Position numbers and translations under genes: made by a program. From NCBI GenBank assembly GCA_965222745.1, contig CBDCUW010000005.1, positions 930,001-994,000 on the forward strand: a DNA stretch of 64,000 bases, read 5' to 3'. The notes under the pieces are model-generated. The model ran no database searches, had not been told where the DNA came from, and saw nothing but the letters and a program-made list of their open reading frames with translations. This DNA comes from CBDCUW01 sp965222745 (GTDB lineage: Bacteria > Planctomycetota > Planctomycetia > Pirellulales > Pirellulaceae). Shown here one piece after another: positions 1 to 9,884 of the stretch (its first letter is position 1; the number at the start of each line of letters is the position of its first letter).

Positions 1-1325
1 ACTCCGGCAGCAAGAAGACCGACCTGAATCGGCGCACGGTGCTCAAGAGTGCCCTGGCGTCGATCAGTCTTCCGGCGCTTTGCGCGATGCAACCGCGCTC
101 GGCGAATGCCGACAACCATTCCGATGTACCGTCGCGAATGGTCGTTTGCCATTTCGGGACAGGAATGAACATTCGCGAGTTCTTTCCGGCCGACACAGGT
201 CGCGATTGTTCGTTACCGCGAATCCTTCAGCCGTTGGAAGACTTTCGATCTCGGATGACCGTGTTGTCCGGCATGCAACTGGAACATGGCGGCGGGCACA
301 CCGGCGACTATTCCTTTTTGACAGGCACGGAGGGCTGGACATCGTCGGGGATTCAGGGAGGCGTTTCCGCCGATCAGGTGGTGGCGCGTCATGCCGGCAA
401 GTCGACTCGCTTTCCGTCGCTACAGTTGTCGATCGCGCGAGGCACCAACTTTGGCAACCAAGGATTGGCGACGTTGTCGTGGAGCGAAAGTGGTATCCCG
501 CTTGCCGCCGAAAACGACCCACATGTCATTTTCTCGCGATTGTTTCAGATCGACGATGTCAAAGAGGCCAAGGCCAGAGAGCAGGGTTTCCGCCGCCGCG
601 GCAGCATCCTGGATCTCGTTCGTGATCAGGCGACTCAATTGCAGCGCAACGTCGGCAAGCGTGATCGGCAAAAACTGGACGAATACTTCACTTCGGTGCG
701 GGAGATCGAACGTCAACTTCAACGCGACATCGATTGGTCCAAGAAACCCAAGCCAAAACCACAGCTAGCAGGAATCGGAGACTACTCGCAGTCGCTGACG
801 CCCGATTCAAAAGATTTTGATTACACCCGATATCAAAAGCTGATGTACGACCTGATCGCGCTGGCACTCGATACCGATTCGACTCGCGTGATCACCTACA
901 ACGTCCGCCGCGAACTCGCCGGCGGCACTTTTGCAGTCCATGGTGTCTCCAAGGGTTTCCATGCGTTGACGCATCACAACAACGATCCCAAGAACCTTGA
1001 CGAACTGGCGAAAGTGGACGAAATCAACATGGGGTTCTGGAACAAGTTTCTTCACCGACTCGATTCGATTCCCCAAGCGGACGGCCGCAGCTTGCTGGAG
1101 CATACGGTGCTTGCTTATTCCAGCAGTGCCGGGATGGACCATTCGCGCGACAAACTTCCCACGGCTGTCTTCGGCGGCGAAGCGTTGGGCCTGAAGCACA
1201 AGACTCACCTGCAAATGCCTCAGGGAACGCCGCTGGCTAACCTTTGGCACACCATGGCCGATGTGATGGGCGTCAAGACCGACACTTTCCAAGACAGCAC
1301 CGGCGTGATTTCAGCATTGGTTTAG
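1..1325 (+). CDS. DUF1552 family protein, 5' end cut by window edge
   Basis: Planctomycete secreted protein of the DUF1552 family. Members are usually encoded with a DUF1592 partner, and their reaction is unknown. The frame is open from the first bases of the window and reads DLNRRTVLKSALASISLPAL, a twin-arginine-type signal (RR, then a hydrophobic stretch). The gene therefore starts upstream of the window, and the GTG at 39 is probably only an internal codon. The mature part carries the family's usual features: an early MVVCHFGTGMN stretch, SFLTGTEGW and a C-terminal VLAYSSSAGMDHS segment. The stop is at 1323-1325. A SUMF1-LRR gene follows after about 30 bases, so the two may be co-transcribed. 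Family assignment is good; function is unknown. Confidence 0.85.
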   Translation, partial: SGSKKTDLNRRTVLKSALASISLPALCAMQPRSANADNHSDVPSRMVVCHFGTGMNIREFFPADTGRDCSLPRILQPLEDFRSRMTVLSGMQLEHGGGHTGDYSFLTGTEGWTSSGIQGGVSADQVVARHAGKSTRFPSLQLSIARGTNFGNQGLATLSWSESGIPLAAENDPHVIFSRLFQIDDVKEAKAREQGFRRRGSILDLVRDQATQLQRNVGKRDRQKLDEYFTSVREIERQLQRDIDWSKKPKPKPQLAGIGDYSQSLTPDSKDFDYTRYQKLMYDLIALALDTDSTRVITYNVRRELAGGTFAVHGVSKGFHALTHHNNDPKNLDELAKVDEINMGFWNKFLHRLDSIPQADGRSLLEHTVLAYSSSAGMDHSRDKLPTAVFGGEALGLKHKTHLQMPQGTPLANLWHTMADVMGVKTDTFQDSTGVISALV

Positions 1326-1357
1326 CTCGGCGTTCATCCTCTGGGAGTACAAGCGAT

Positions 1358-3691
1358 TTGTCACCGCTTTCCTTGACTGGCCGCTTTTCGGCAATCGTCG
1401 CGATCTTTTTGGGACCGGCGCCGATCCTTCGCGCGTCACCACCGGTCGTTCAAGATTCGGTTGGTGGCGAGTATCGACTGATTGAAGCGAACCATTTCGA
1501 GATGGGTGCGGCGGCGCCCGAGTCCTTTCGCAAAGACCATGTCCATTTCAATGTCGACGATGATCGGCCGATTCACCCGGTGATCCTTTCCAAGCCGTTC
1601 TACATGGCCACGACCGAGGTGACGGTGGACCAGTTCCGCCGCTTCACCGACGACAGCGGGTATCAAACCACCGCCGAAAAGGCTGCAACCGGAATGGTCG
1701 TTTGGGATCCCGTCGATGATCCTGATAACGGACGAGTGAAATCGACGTTTCGGACCGACACCCAGTCCGACTGGAAAAATCCCGGCATCCCACAGCAAGG
1801 TTCGCATCCGGTCGTTGGTGTCAGTTTCCACGATGCCAAAGCCTACTGCGATTGGCTGAGTAAGAAGGAAGGGGCACGCTACCGTTTGCCGACCGAAGCC
1901 GAATGGGAATGCGCCTGCCGCGCCGGCACGAACACCCCTTTTTCTTTTGGAAGTCGTTATCAACAAACGATCCATCGCTATGCCAATGTTGGAAACGTCG
2001 AACTGGAACGGGCCTCGCCGGGACGCGTGCGGCTGCAATGGATGATCGATCCCGAAACGGATCCGGGCGATGGGCACGTTTTCACCGCGCCGGTCGGCAG
2101 CTACCAGCCAAATCGGTGGGGACTGTTCGATTTGCATGGCAACGTTTGGGAGTGGTGCGAGGATCGTTACTTGGACACCTTCTACAAAAGGTTCGATCGC
2201 CAGGGACATCGCCAGGTCCGCAAGCGGGCGATCGATCCGCTCTGTACGGAGAGCTGGAACGAACACGGCGATTGGCGAGTGATTCGTGGCGGCAGCTGGT
2301 TCGTCGCTCCGATTCAATGCCGCAGCGGATCGCGCGGAATGTTGGAAGCATCCGATGCGGCTTGTTACGTGGGATTTCGAGTCGTTCGGGAAGCGGACGA
2401 CGAACGGGTCCGACAATCGCAACGCCGTCACCAGAAGTCCGAAGCTGCTTTGCAAAGGCTGGGTTCCGCCGCCCGCGATGTGCTGGAAGAACGCGACGGG
2501 CATCTACATCTGGAGTTTTCATGCCGGGACTTGAATGAACAAGTCATGCAAGACCTTGCGGCGCTTCAGTACGCGGTCGAATTGCAGATCACTCCGCCTG
2601 GCCGCCTGGCTTCCGATCACATTCGACAGATCGCCAAGATGGGGCACTTGACCGGATGGATCCTCAGCGCCGGTGGGGACCTTTCCGCCGACGACTTTGC
2701 CCCGCTTGCAAAACATCCCGAAATCCAGCGGCTTCAGATCACTGGGATTCCAGGTCTTTCGGATCGGCTGCTGAACCATTTTCGGGAAGCCGAAGGATTG
2801 ATTTCCATCAACTTGCAAGGCGATCAAATCACCGACGAAGGCTTGATGCGTTTTCCGAAATTGCAAAATCTGCGAACACTGCACGTCGCCAGCACACGAT
2901 CGCAGGGGTTGGCACTGAGTCGGTTTTCGGGATCGTCGCTACGAGAGCTTTCGTTGGCGAGATTGACCGACGAAGCTGCCGAGAACCTGCGGGGCTTTCC
3001 GACGGTCCAGAGCTTGAATCTGCGCGGCAGCCCGATCACCGCTGCTGGGCTTCAACATGTTGCCTCGCTTCGGCTGTTGGAAAACCTCGACCTGGCCGGC
3101 TGTTCCCGTTTGGATGACGCTGATTTTCAGCCGCTGTCGCTTTTGCCGCACCCGCGCCGAATCCAATTGGCCGAAACTGCGGCGGGGGATCGAGCGATGG
3201 CGGCGATCCGTGGGTGCAACACTTTGCAGGGACTTTCGGTCGGCAGCAGACAGCTGACCGACAGGGGGTTGAAAACGATTTGCGAGATGGTTTCGCTTCG
3301 AGAGGTCACTCTGTCTGATCAAGCAACCGAGATCACCGACGACGGCTTTGCTGACTTTTGGCGGCTGGTCAATCTGGAGACGCTGACACTGCAGGCACCC
3401 GAAATCACCGGCCGCGGACTGGCACCGCTGACCGAACTTCCGAAGCTGCGAAGGCTGAACCTCAGTGGTCGTGCCCTATCTGATGCCGCGCTGGGCAACG
3501 TTGCTCGCATGGAGCATCTCGAAGAACTTTTCATCGGCAGCTGGCAGGAAGGAGGCCCGACGGGATTGACCGACGAAGGATGGCTGCAACTTGCCAAGTC
3601 CTCGGGGCTGAAAAAGGTGACGTTGATCCGGTCGGGTACCACTGTCAGCGTGAAGCGATCGCCCAGCTTCGATCGCAAAAACCTGAACTGA
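1358..3691 (+). CDS. Secreted SUMF1/FGE-like domain protein with leucine-rich repeats
   Basis: The first part (about residues 45-350) is a formylglycine-generating-enzyme/SUMF1 fold: HPVVGVSFHDAKAYCDWLSK, RLPTEAEWECACRAGT, DLHGNVWEWCEDRY and WRVIRGGSWF...GFRVV. The second part (about 390-770) is a chain of leucine-rich repeats (DEGLMRFPKLQNLRTLHV and similar). The catalytic cysteine pair of true FGE enzymes is not evident after RGGSW, so this is probably a SUMF1-fold binding or scaffold protein and not an active sulfatase activator. The start is uncertain. No ATG fits; TTG at 1358 (GGGAG ten bases upstream) or TTG at 1373 gives a signal peptide ending near ILRAS. An ATG at 1244 would overlap the previous gene. 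Length is about 777 residues. Confidence 0.75.
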   Translation: MSPLSLTGRFSAIVAIFLGPAPILRASPPVVQDSVGGEYRLIEANHFEMGAAAPESFRKDHVHFNVDDDRPIHPVILSKPFYMATTEVTVDQFRRFTDDSGYQTTAEKAATGMVVWDPVDDPDNGRVKSTFRTDTQSDWKNPGIPQQGSHPVVGVSFHDAKAYCDWLSKKEGARYRLPTEAEWECACRAGTNTPFSFGSRYQQTIHRYANVGNVELERASPGRVRLQWMIDPETDPGDGHVFTAPVGSYQPNRWGLFDLHGNVWEWCEDRYLDTFYKRFDRQGHRQVRKRAIDPLCTESWNEHGDWRVIRGGSWFVAPIQCRSGSRGMLEASDAACYVGFRVVREADDERVRQSQRRHQKSEAALQRLGSAARDVLEERDGHLHLEFSCRDLNEQVMQDLAALQYAVELQITPPGRLASDHIRQIAKMGHLTGWILSAGGDLSADDFAPLAKHPEIQRLQITGIPGLSDRLLNHFREAEGLISINLQGDQITDEGLMRFPKLQNLRTLHVASTRSQGLALSRFSGSSLRELSLARLTDEAAENLRGFPTVQSLNLRGSPITAAGLQHVASLRLLENLDLAGCSRLDDADFQPLSLLPHPRRIQLAETAAGDRAMAAIRGCNTLQGLSVGSRQLTDRGLKTICEMVSLREVTLSDQATEITDDGFADFWRLVNLETLTLQAPEITGRGLAPLTELPKLRRLNLSGRALSDAALGNVARMEHLEELFIGSWQEGGPTGLTDEGWLQLAKSSGLKKVTLIRSGTTVSVKRSPSFDRKNLN

Positions 3692-3732
3692 AACTTGAAC
3701 TGCGGTGACCAGAATCAATTGAATCGCCCGTG

Positions 3733-6312
3733 ATGAATCGAACTCCATCAACAGCGTTCCTGCCAAAATTCGCTTTGCGCGCGATCGGGATCGTGCTGTT
3801 GGTGGCCTGCGCATCGACCGTATTCGGCCAACAAGACGACCGGTTCGAATTGGTGATCCGGCCATTCTTCGCCCAACATTGCCAGCGATGCCACGGGGAA
3901 AAGCTTGCCGAATCGGACTTGCGTGTCGACGTTTTGAAACCCGATTTTGGGGACAATCAGTCGCTTGGCCACTGGGTGGAAATCCTTGACCGCATCAACC
4001 TGGGCGAGATGCCGCCCGAAGACGAACCGCGCCCCGATGTCCAGACTCTTACCGAAGTCGCCGACTGGATCACCGCACGATTGGAAAAGGCGCGGCGACG
4101 CACCGACAGCACAGAAGGACGAATCTTGCTGAGGCGGCTGAGCCGTTTGGAGTATGCCAATACGATGCGAGATCTGCTGCATGTCGAATTTGTCGCCGGA
4201 GAGGGACCGATCGATTTGCTGCCGCCCGACGGTTCGATCGCCGGTTTCGATCGCGTCGCCAAAGCGCTACTGATCGATCCGTCGTTGATGAATTCCTACT
4301 TCGACGTCGCCCAGCGTGTGGCCGACCGCGCGATCCGTTTTCGGCCGCCGCTGGTTCCCGAAAAAACGTTGCGATTCGAATTTCGCGACACGGTCGGCTC
4401 CGCGATGGACTACCTGCTTCAACAGCGCAGCGCCCACTTGGACGGCGACATGATGGTGGTGATGGAAGGTAGCGCCAGAACGTTTGCGAAACTCCGTCAT
4501 CCCTTCAATGACAAAGAGGTACCGATCACCGGCCGATATCGGGTGCGAATCCGTGCTGCCGCCGATCCGGGAACTTCCGGAAAACCGGTATACATGAACG
4601 TCAAGCAAGGACCGAGCGCCAGCATCGCCCAGTTTCGGGTGGACGCCACAATTGACGCTCCGCAAGTTTACGAATTTGTCACCACGCGAGACGCGTTGTT
4701 TCAGGGTGAATATCAAGTCAGCATCATCGACGGCACTCAGTTCACACGCTACGTCGGTACCCGCGGTCAGCAGCAGCGGCTCGCCGCCGACCTGTTTCAG
4801 CAAGGTCGTATCCTGGAATCGAATCGAATCAAATCACGCCTTCGCGCTCAGGGCGACTTCGATACCAGCGTGCGGGGAGCGTTCAACGACCATGTTTTAC
4901 ACTTGGATGGCTTGCCAAAACTCTACCTTGATTGGATCGAGGTTACCGGGCCGCTGCAGGGTGAGTTTCCGCCACGGAGCATGAAGTCGCTGTTACCGGA
5001 GGGTTGGCAACCCGAACAGCTTACTGTCGCCTACGCCAGGAGAATTTTTCGCCGACTATTGCCTCGCGCCTATCGACGGCCTGTTACCACCGCGGAAGTC
5101 GACGAAATCGTTTCGCTGGTCGAAGCGGAAATGGCACGCGGACATGACTTCCAAACGGCGCTCAAAACCGGCCTGATTGGCGTGCTCTGTTCACCCAAGT
5201 TTTTGTTTCTCTTTGAGCCGACCGAGAGGGACCTGCCACGAAAACTCAACCACTTCGAACTCGCATCGCGGCTGAGCTACTTTCTTTGGAGCAGCAAGCC
5301 GGATGATGCTCTGTTTCGTTGCGCGGTCGAAGATCGTCTGGCAAACGAGGAAACTCTGTCGGCGCAAGTTGACCGGATGTTGGACGATCCGCGGATCGAG
5401 GGCTTCTTTGAGGGCTTTGTCCGCCAGTGGTTGAAGGTCGATGAGTTCGGCAGATTTCCGCCCGATGAGCGGATCTATCCGGAGTACTACGCCACGGAAT
5501 TCAGGGGAATCGATCGCGACATTGCCGAACAGCCGATCGCGATGGTACGAGAACTGTTACGTAGCAACGAATCGATTTTGAATCTGCTCGATTCCGATTG
5601 GACGACGGTCAACCGCCGATTGGCGGCGTTTTATGGTTTCGATCAAGTCATCGGCGATGATTTTCAGCGGGTGTCTCTTTCCGGTAGCGGCCTGACTCGT
5701 CCTCTGGCGATTCGTGGCGGACTGCTGGGTATGGCGGGAGTGCATCGATGGGGCAGCGACGGAAATCGCACCAAGCCGGTGGAGCGGGGGAAATACGTTC
5801 TGGATGTTCTGTTCAACGATCCGCCGCCACCGCCGCCACCCAATGCGGGTGAAGTGGAACCGAACATTCGCGGCGAAAACTTGACCGTTCGCCAGCGGCT
5901 GGGTCGACATCGCCAGCAAGCGACCTGCAACAACTGTCACCGGCGAATCGATCCGTACGGCTTGGCCCTGGAGAACTTCAACGTGATCGGCCGTTGGCGC
6001 GACCGGTTGGACGGTGAAAAACCGCTTGCCCACTGGGGCGACAACCGGCCAGTCATCGATCCTAGCGGCAAGCTTCCCAACGGAATCGAGTTTGCAACTT
6101 ACCTGGAGTTCAAGCGGGCGTTGATGTCCCAACAAGATCGCTTTGTCCGCGGGCTAGCCGAAAAACTACTCACCTACGCCTTGGGACGAACGATCGAAGC
6201 GTCCGACCGAAACGTGATCCAAAGAATCGTCACCGCCGCCAATCGCGATGGAACCACCCTTCGGTCGCTATTGAAACAGGTCGTGATGACCGATGAGTTT
6301 CAACAGAAGTAA
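3733..6312 (+). CDS. DUF1587/DUF1592/DUF1588/DUF1585 cytochrome-like protein
   Basis: Large secreted planctomycete protein of 859 residues, with an N-terminal signal (hydrophobic IGIVLLVACASTVFG) followed by a planctomycete cytochrome domain with the heme motif CQRCH. Next come DUF1587 (LRRLSRLEYANTMRDLL), a carbohydrate-binding-like middle region, DUF1592 (EGFFEGFVRQWLKVDEF), DUF1588 (MAGVHRWGSDGNRTKPVERG with a proline run) and DUF1585 (EKLLTYALGRTIEASD). A second CxxCH (CNNCH) sits between the last two domains. GTG 3730 and ATG 3733 are adjacent; ATG 3733 is the likelier start. The biochemical role of the family is not established. Two heme motifs suggest extracytoplasmic electron transfer. 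It lies downstream of a DUF1552 gene, its usual partner, but with the SUMF1-LRR gene in between. Confidence 0.88.
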   Translation: MNRTPSTAFLPKFALRAIGIVLLVACASTVFGQQDDRFELVIRPFFAQHCQRCHGEKLAESDLRVDVLKPDFGDNQSLGHWVEILDRINLGEMPPEDEPRPDVQTLTEVADWITARLEKARRRTDSTEGRILLRRLSRLEYANTMRDLLHVEFVAGEGPIDLLPPDGSIAGFDRVAKALLIDPSLMNSYFDVAQRVADRAIRFRPPLVPEKTLRFEFRDTVGSAMDYLLQQRSAHLDGDMMVVMEGSARTFAKLRHPFNDKEVPITGRYRVRIRAAADPGTSGKPVYMNVKQGPSASIAQFRVDATIDAPQVYEFVTTRDALFQGEYQVSIIDGTQFTRYVGTRGQQQRLAADLFQQGRILESNRIKSRLRAQGDFDTSVRGAFNDHVLHLDGLPKLYLDWIEVTGPLQGEFPPRSMKSLLPEGWQPEQLTVAYARRIFRRLLPRAYRRPVTTAEVDEIVSLVEAEMARGHDFQTALKTGLIGVLCSPKFLFLFEPTERDLPRKLNHFELASRLSYFLWSSKPDDALFRCAVEDRLANEETLSAQVDRMLDDPRIEGFFEGFVRQWLKVDEFGRFPPDERIYPEYYATEFRGIDRDIAEQPIAMVRELLRSNESILNLLDSDWTTVNRRLAAFYGFDQVIGDDFQRVSLSGSGLTRPLAIRGGLLGMAGVHRWGSDGNRTKPVERGKYVLDVLFNDPPPPPPPNAGEVEPNIRGENLTVRQRLGRHRQQATCNNCHRRIDPYGLALENFNVIGRWRDRLDGEKPLAHWGDNRPVIDPSGKLPNGIEFATYLEFKRALMSQQDRFVRGLAEKLLTYALGRTIEASDRNVIQRIVTAANRDGTTLRSLLKQVVMTDEFQQK

Positions 6313-6348
6313 CCGCCGCGCAAGCCCTGCGAGCTCACAAGGATTGCC

Positions 6349-7776
6349 TCAGCCCTTTGGGGCTGCTTCTCCGTGTATTTCCTGTTCTTCCTCGATTTCA
6401 AGTTTGTCGATACCTTCGATCAACCTGATTGCTTCTTCAAACTGCTTGAGCTTTGCCTGGGAATCTTCGAACGTTTTGATCGCGTCGATCATCGAATCCT
6501 CTGATTCGTACAGCCTGGCCTGCGGCAACTGTCCCTGATCAACTACTTCGCTGGTCGACGCATGCTGCTGCTTTGCCAGGTCGTATCGCGACTTGGCGAA
6601 ATCCAGTTCTCGTTTCAGACGTTTGGACATCGCTTCCCATTCGGCGGTGGCCAGCGCCAGATCCTGCTTTGCTTGTTCAAGTTTGATTTGCGACTGTCGA
6701 TATTCAGACGACGTAATCGCTTTGCGATCGTGCAATTGTTTCATCACCGCGTGGCGGTCGGTCGTGGTCAGCACGCTTAGCCTTGCCGACGACAATCGAC
6801 GTGCAAGTTCAAAGACATCGTTCGATCCGGAAGAAATGGCGATGTTTGGCACGCCGGAGCGGGCGAAACCGATCGTCGATTTCGAATTTCCCGGTGTGGT
6901 AACCCGGACGCCAGGTGCTTGCGTCGTCACTGCTGCCACCGCCGCCTGGGCCTGTGGAAGCTGCTCGGAGTTCCTTAAAACCGGCGGTCCAGGCAAGCCA
7001 ATCGGTGTGCGCGAAAACGTTGAAACTTTCCCCTGATTCAAAAGAGGACGAGAAGCGTTCAGCGGTGAGCCGTCGGCCGCCCCGCCTGGCTGCCATCGCA
7101 GCGGATCGGGCTCACCCAGCAGTTCATCGATTCGCCGCTGGACGATTCTTTCCTTGTTGGTCTCGCGTTGGGCGTGCATTTCTTTCAGCGTTTCAAGACG
7201 CTCGGCCGTTCGCTTGATCTCTTCGCCCTGCCGCGTGTGCTGGGCGTCAAACTCTTTTTGAAGCAGCTCCTTCAAATTCGCCAGTCCCTCTTCTCGACCC
7301 TCGTCCTCTTCGTCGGATTCACGCAATTTTTGAACCAGCGTCATCACCTCCTTGCCATGGGTGACGCCAGTGACATAGCGAGTGGTAACGACCGGCACGC
7401 GAACCACTTCGTTACGCGTCGAGTAAACGGTTTTGCCCGTTTCCCCATCCACCACCGGTACAACGACTTGACGCTGTACTTCTTCGTAGCTGGTTTCATA
7501 CACCGGCCGACGGTGAAGCCACCTTGATTCATTCACCGCGACCGGCCCGGACACTTTGGCCGGATCGTGACCGACTCCGGCGGGTGCGCCGAGAGGGATA
7601 TGCGGATCGGCAGCCAACCTTTTTTGCACTATGCGTGCCCGATCTTGTTGGGCATGGATCTTTTTGTAGCTGGCAAAGTTGCTCATCAAAATCATGGCTG
7701 GAACGAAAGCGACGGCACAAAGCGTTCCGATCACAACTCGCATCGTCACACCTTTGTTTCGTTGGGTTCGGTTCAT
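6349..7776 (-). CDS. Membrane-anchored coiled-coil protein, unknown function
   Basis: 475 residues. One N-terminal hydrophobic segment (about residues 13-32, VVIGTLCAVAFVPAMIL) acts as an anchor or uncleaved signal. A tyrosine/valine-rich region follows (RRPVYETSYEEVQRQVVVPV). There are two charged coiled-coil stretches, about 150-215 and 345-460 (LKRELDFAKSRYDLAKQQHA). No enzymatic motif is visible. The ATG at 7776 overlaps the kinase stop by four bases (ATGA), so the two are probably translationally coupled in the order sigma, kinase, this gene. This supports starting here and not at the internal Met 12. It could be a target or structural partner of the kinase; that is inference from the operon only. 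Confidence 0.7.
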   Translation of the reverse strand: MNRTQRNKGVTMRVVIGTLCAVAFVPAMILMSNFASYKKIHAQQDRARIVQKRLAADPHIPLGAPAGVGHDPAKVSGPVAVNESRWLHRRPVYETSYEEVQRQVVVPVVDGETGKTVYSTRNEVVRVPVVTTRYVTGVTHGKEVMTLVQKLRESDEEDEGREEGLANLKELLQKEFDAQHTRQGEEIKRTAERLETLKEMHAQRETNKERIVQRRIDELLGEPDPLRWQPGGAADGSPLNASRPLLNQGKVSTFSRTPIGLPGPPVLRNSEQLPQAQAAVAAVTTQAPGVRVTTPGNSKSTIGFARSGVPNIAISSGSNDVFELARRLSSARLSVLTTTDRHAVMKQLHDRKAITSSEYRQSQIKLEQAKQDLALATAEWEAMSKRLKRELDFAKSRYDLAKQQHASTSEVVDQGQLPQARLYESEDSMIDAIKTFEDSQAKLKQFEEAIRLIEGIDKLEIEEEQEIHGEAAPKG

Positions 7777-9248
7777 TTCTTATCCTCACTGGTGAAAGGG
7801 ATGACGGGCGTTTGGATCGATCGTTCTGTCGAAATGGGTGGCGGCGATACTGCCACCTGCTCGGTGAGCAGATCAATCTGTCTGTTGATCTCGGAAATCT
7901 CGCTTTCGATCGCATCGTTTGACCAACCAAGCTGGCTTGGCGAATCTGCGGCAGGCGTCGTCGGCTGCGAAACGGTTTCCGGCTGACGGTTGGGCTCGGG
8001 TTGGAATTGCCTGGTGGCGGCAAAGGTTCCCAGCAGCACTGCCACCGCGGCGACCGCGCCAACAAACAAGTGGCCGGTGCGACTGCGATAGTTCTGAAGC
8101 GATTTCGGCAGCGGTTGTCCGCTGGGGTTGCGAACGTGTGCTAATGAGTCGCGCAGCAGCGACGCCGCCTCGGTTGCCGAAGCGATTCGCTGGTTTCGAT
8201 CGATCGTCATCAAGCGGCTGGTGAGCCGATCGAACCAGGCGGGCATCTGTTCGTTGATTTGTTGAATCGGCCGCGGCTTGGATTCGGAAATTTTGCGGAG
8301 CACTGCCAGCGGCGACTCGGCGCGAAAGGGTGCTCGGCCGATCGCCAGGGCGTACAACAGACTGCCCAGGCTGAACAAGTCACTTCGCTGATCCACTACC
8401 TCGCCGCGGGCCTGTTCCGGGCTCATGTATTGCGGCGTTCCCGCGATCATCCCGCTCATCGTCAGCGTGGCATCATCGAGTGCGCGGGCCAAACCAAAGT
8501 CGCTGATCAGAACACGACCGTTTCCTTCTTCGATCAGGATATTGGCAGGCTTGATATCGCGATGAATCACTCCGTGACGATGCGCCGCTTCGAGTCCTTC
8601 GGCGATTTGCAGGCCGATTCGCAACACCTCGGCCAATTCCAGCGGGCCATCCTGTTCAAGACGCTGCTGCAGGTTGCCACCGTTGATGCAAGGCATGACG
8701 ATGTATGGCAGACGGCCAGCGGTGGCGATGCTGTAGATCGGAACGATTGACGGGTGAACGATCGCGGCCGCCGCTTGGGCCTCGCGCATGAACCTCGCTC
8801 GCGCCGCCCCCACTCCGGCAAGATGGGGCGACAGAATCTTGATCGCGACCGGTCGACCCAGCAGAGGATCGGTGCCGCGAAGCACGACTCCCATTCCACC
8901 CTGGCCGATGACCCCTTCGACCGGATATTGATCGATCCGCCCCAGGCCGCTGCCGGAGGATTCATCCAACAGCGGCCGAATCCAATCCAATGACGAATCG
9001 AGCGTCCAGCTTGGATCGGTATCGATTGGCCGCGGCTGCTGCGCGGATCCGATCGTGCTTTGGGACAACACACAGGCGGTTTCTTCCCACCACCCTTTTT
9101 CGCCGGCGATCTGTTCCAGCTCTCCGCGACACGCCTCACAGCTATCCAAATGCAACTCGACTTGATCGGACTGCTGTGGACTCAGCCGGTCATCCAACAA
9201 CTCGCGAAGAGTATCGGCGTGGATATGTCGATTGGGTTCGGCAATCAT
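7773..9248 (-). CDS. Membrane serine/threonine protein kinase, PknB type
   Basis: 491 residues. An N-terminal putative zinc-binding motif (HLDSCEAC, anti-sigma-like) is followed by a complete Hanks-type kinase domain from about residue 103: glycine loop GQGGMG, lysine in VAIKIL, catalytic loop HRDIKPAN, DFGLA and the APE-equivalent MSPEQAR. One transmembrane helix (about residues 404-423) follows, and a short extracytoplasmic tail. It lies 9 bases behind an ECF sigma gene and overlaps the next gene by four bases. In planctomycetes, ECF sigma factors paired with kinases whose N-terminus looks like an anti-sigma zinc finger are common. The kinase may control the sigma factor through that N-terminal motif (inference). 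All catalytic residues are present, so it is expected to be active. Confidence 0.92.
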   Translation of the reverse strand: MIAEPNRHIHADTLRELLDDRLSPQQSDQVELHLDSCEACRGELEQIAGEKGWWEETACVLSQSTIGSAQQPRPIDTDPSWTLDSSLDWIRPLLDESSGSGLGRIDQYPVEGVIGQGGMGVVLRGTDPLLGRPVAIKILSPHLAGVGAARARFMREAQAAAAIVHPSIVPIYSIATAGRLPYIVMPCINGGNLQQRLEQDGPLELAEVLRIGLQIAEGLEAAHRHGVIHRDIKPANILIEEGNGRVLISDFGLARALDDATLTMSGMIAGTPQYMSPEQARGEVVDQRSDLFSLGSLLYALAIGRAPFRAESPLAVLRKISESKPRPIQQINEQMPAWFDRLTSRLMTIDRNQRIASATEAASLLRDSLAHVRNPSGQPLPKSLQNYRSRTGHLFVGAVAAVAVLLGTFAATRQFQPEPNRQPETVSQPTTPAADSPSQLGWSNDAIESEISEINRQIDLLTEQVAVSPPPISTERSIQTPVIPFTSEDKK

Positions 9249-9257
9249 CTTCTCACC

Positions 9258-9857
9258 TCATTCGCTTAGCCGGTCGTGCACCAGCTCACGAATCCGCTTC
9301 AGTACTCGGCACCTCGCCACATACACCGCTCCTTCTGAAATCCCCAATTCCGCAGCCACATCGGCGATCGGTTTTGCGTCGACGGATGTTTTCCAAAACG
9401 CAATCCAGTTGGTTTCGCCGGTACGGCGACGCACTTCGCTGGCAGCCCAGCGAAACAGTTGTTGTCGCCGATCTTGATCAAACTCGTCCCGACATTGCTG
9501 ATCGCAGGCAAGCTGATCGAGTTGTCGTTGCATGTCGCTTGTGCCGGTCGCCTGTTCGCTGGCGGCACGTTTGCGAAACTGATCGATCGCGGCATTGCGA
9601 GTGATCCGCGCCAACCAGCCGCGAAACGAACCTGCGGCATCGACGTCAAACCGGGCGATCGCCGAGGCAACCGACATCAACACTTCTTGGACGACCTCTC
9701 GCGCGTCGGCATCTTGCAACCCGCGGCGCTGGGCCATCCGGTAGATCACCGGTTCGTAAACAGCGGTGAATTCGACCCATGCTTGGTCATCGCGCGAATT
9801 GCGAAGTCGAACCAGCAAACTGGGACGAGTCGCGGGATCTGAATTCAAGGTGTTCAT
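9258..9857 (-). CDS. ECF-type RNA polymerase sigma factor
   Basis: 199 residues. Region 2 spans about residues 10-95 (WVEFTAVYEPVIYRMAQRRG, then FRGWLARITRNAAIDQFRKR). Region 4 spans about 135-190 with the helix-turn-helix IADVAAELGISEGAVYVARC. ATG 9857 (MNTLNSD) is chosen because the upstream extension to 9935 begins at a weak codon and lacks family character. It is the first gene of a minus-strand operon with the kinase and a coiled-coil protein. Its likely job is to direct transcription of a regulon under the control of the linked kinase. Three direct repeats lie just upstream (see 9885-9935) and may be its promoter or operator. Confidence 0.9.
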   Translation of the reverse strand: MNTLNSDPATRPSLLVRLRNSRDDQAWVEFTAVYEPVIYRMAQRRGLQDADAREVVQEVLMSVASAIARFDVDAAGSFRGWLARITRNAAIDQFRKRAASEQATGTSDMQRQLDQLACDQQCRDEFDQDRRQQLFRWAASEVRRRTGETNWIAFWKTSVDAKPIADVAAELGISEGAVYVARCRVLKRIRELVHDRLSE

Positions 9858-9884
9858 CCGATTGCCACAGATTTCCAGTGGGCC

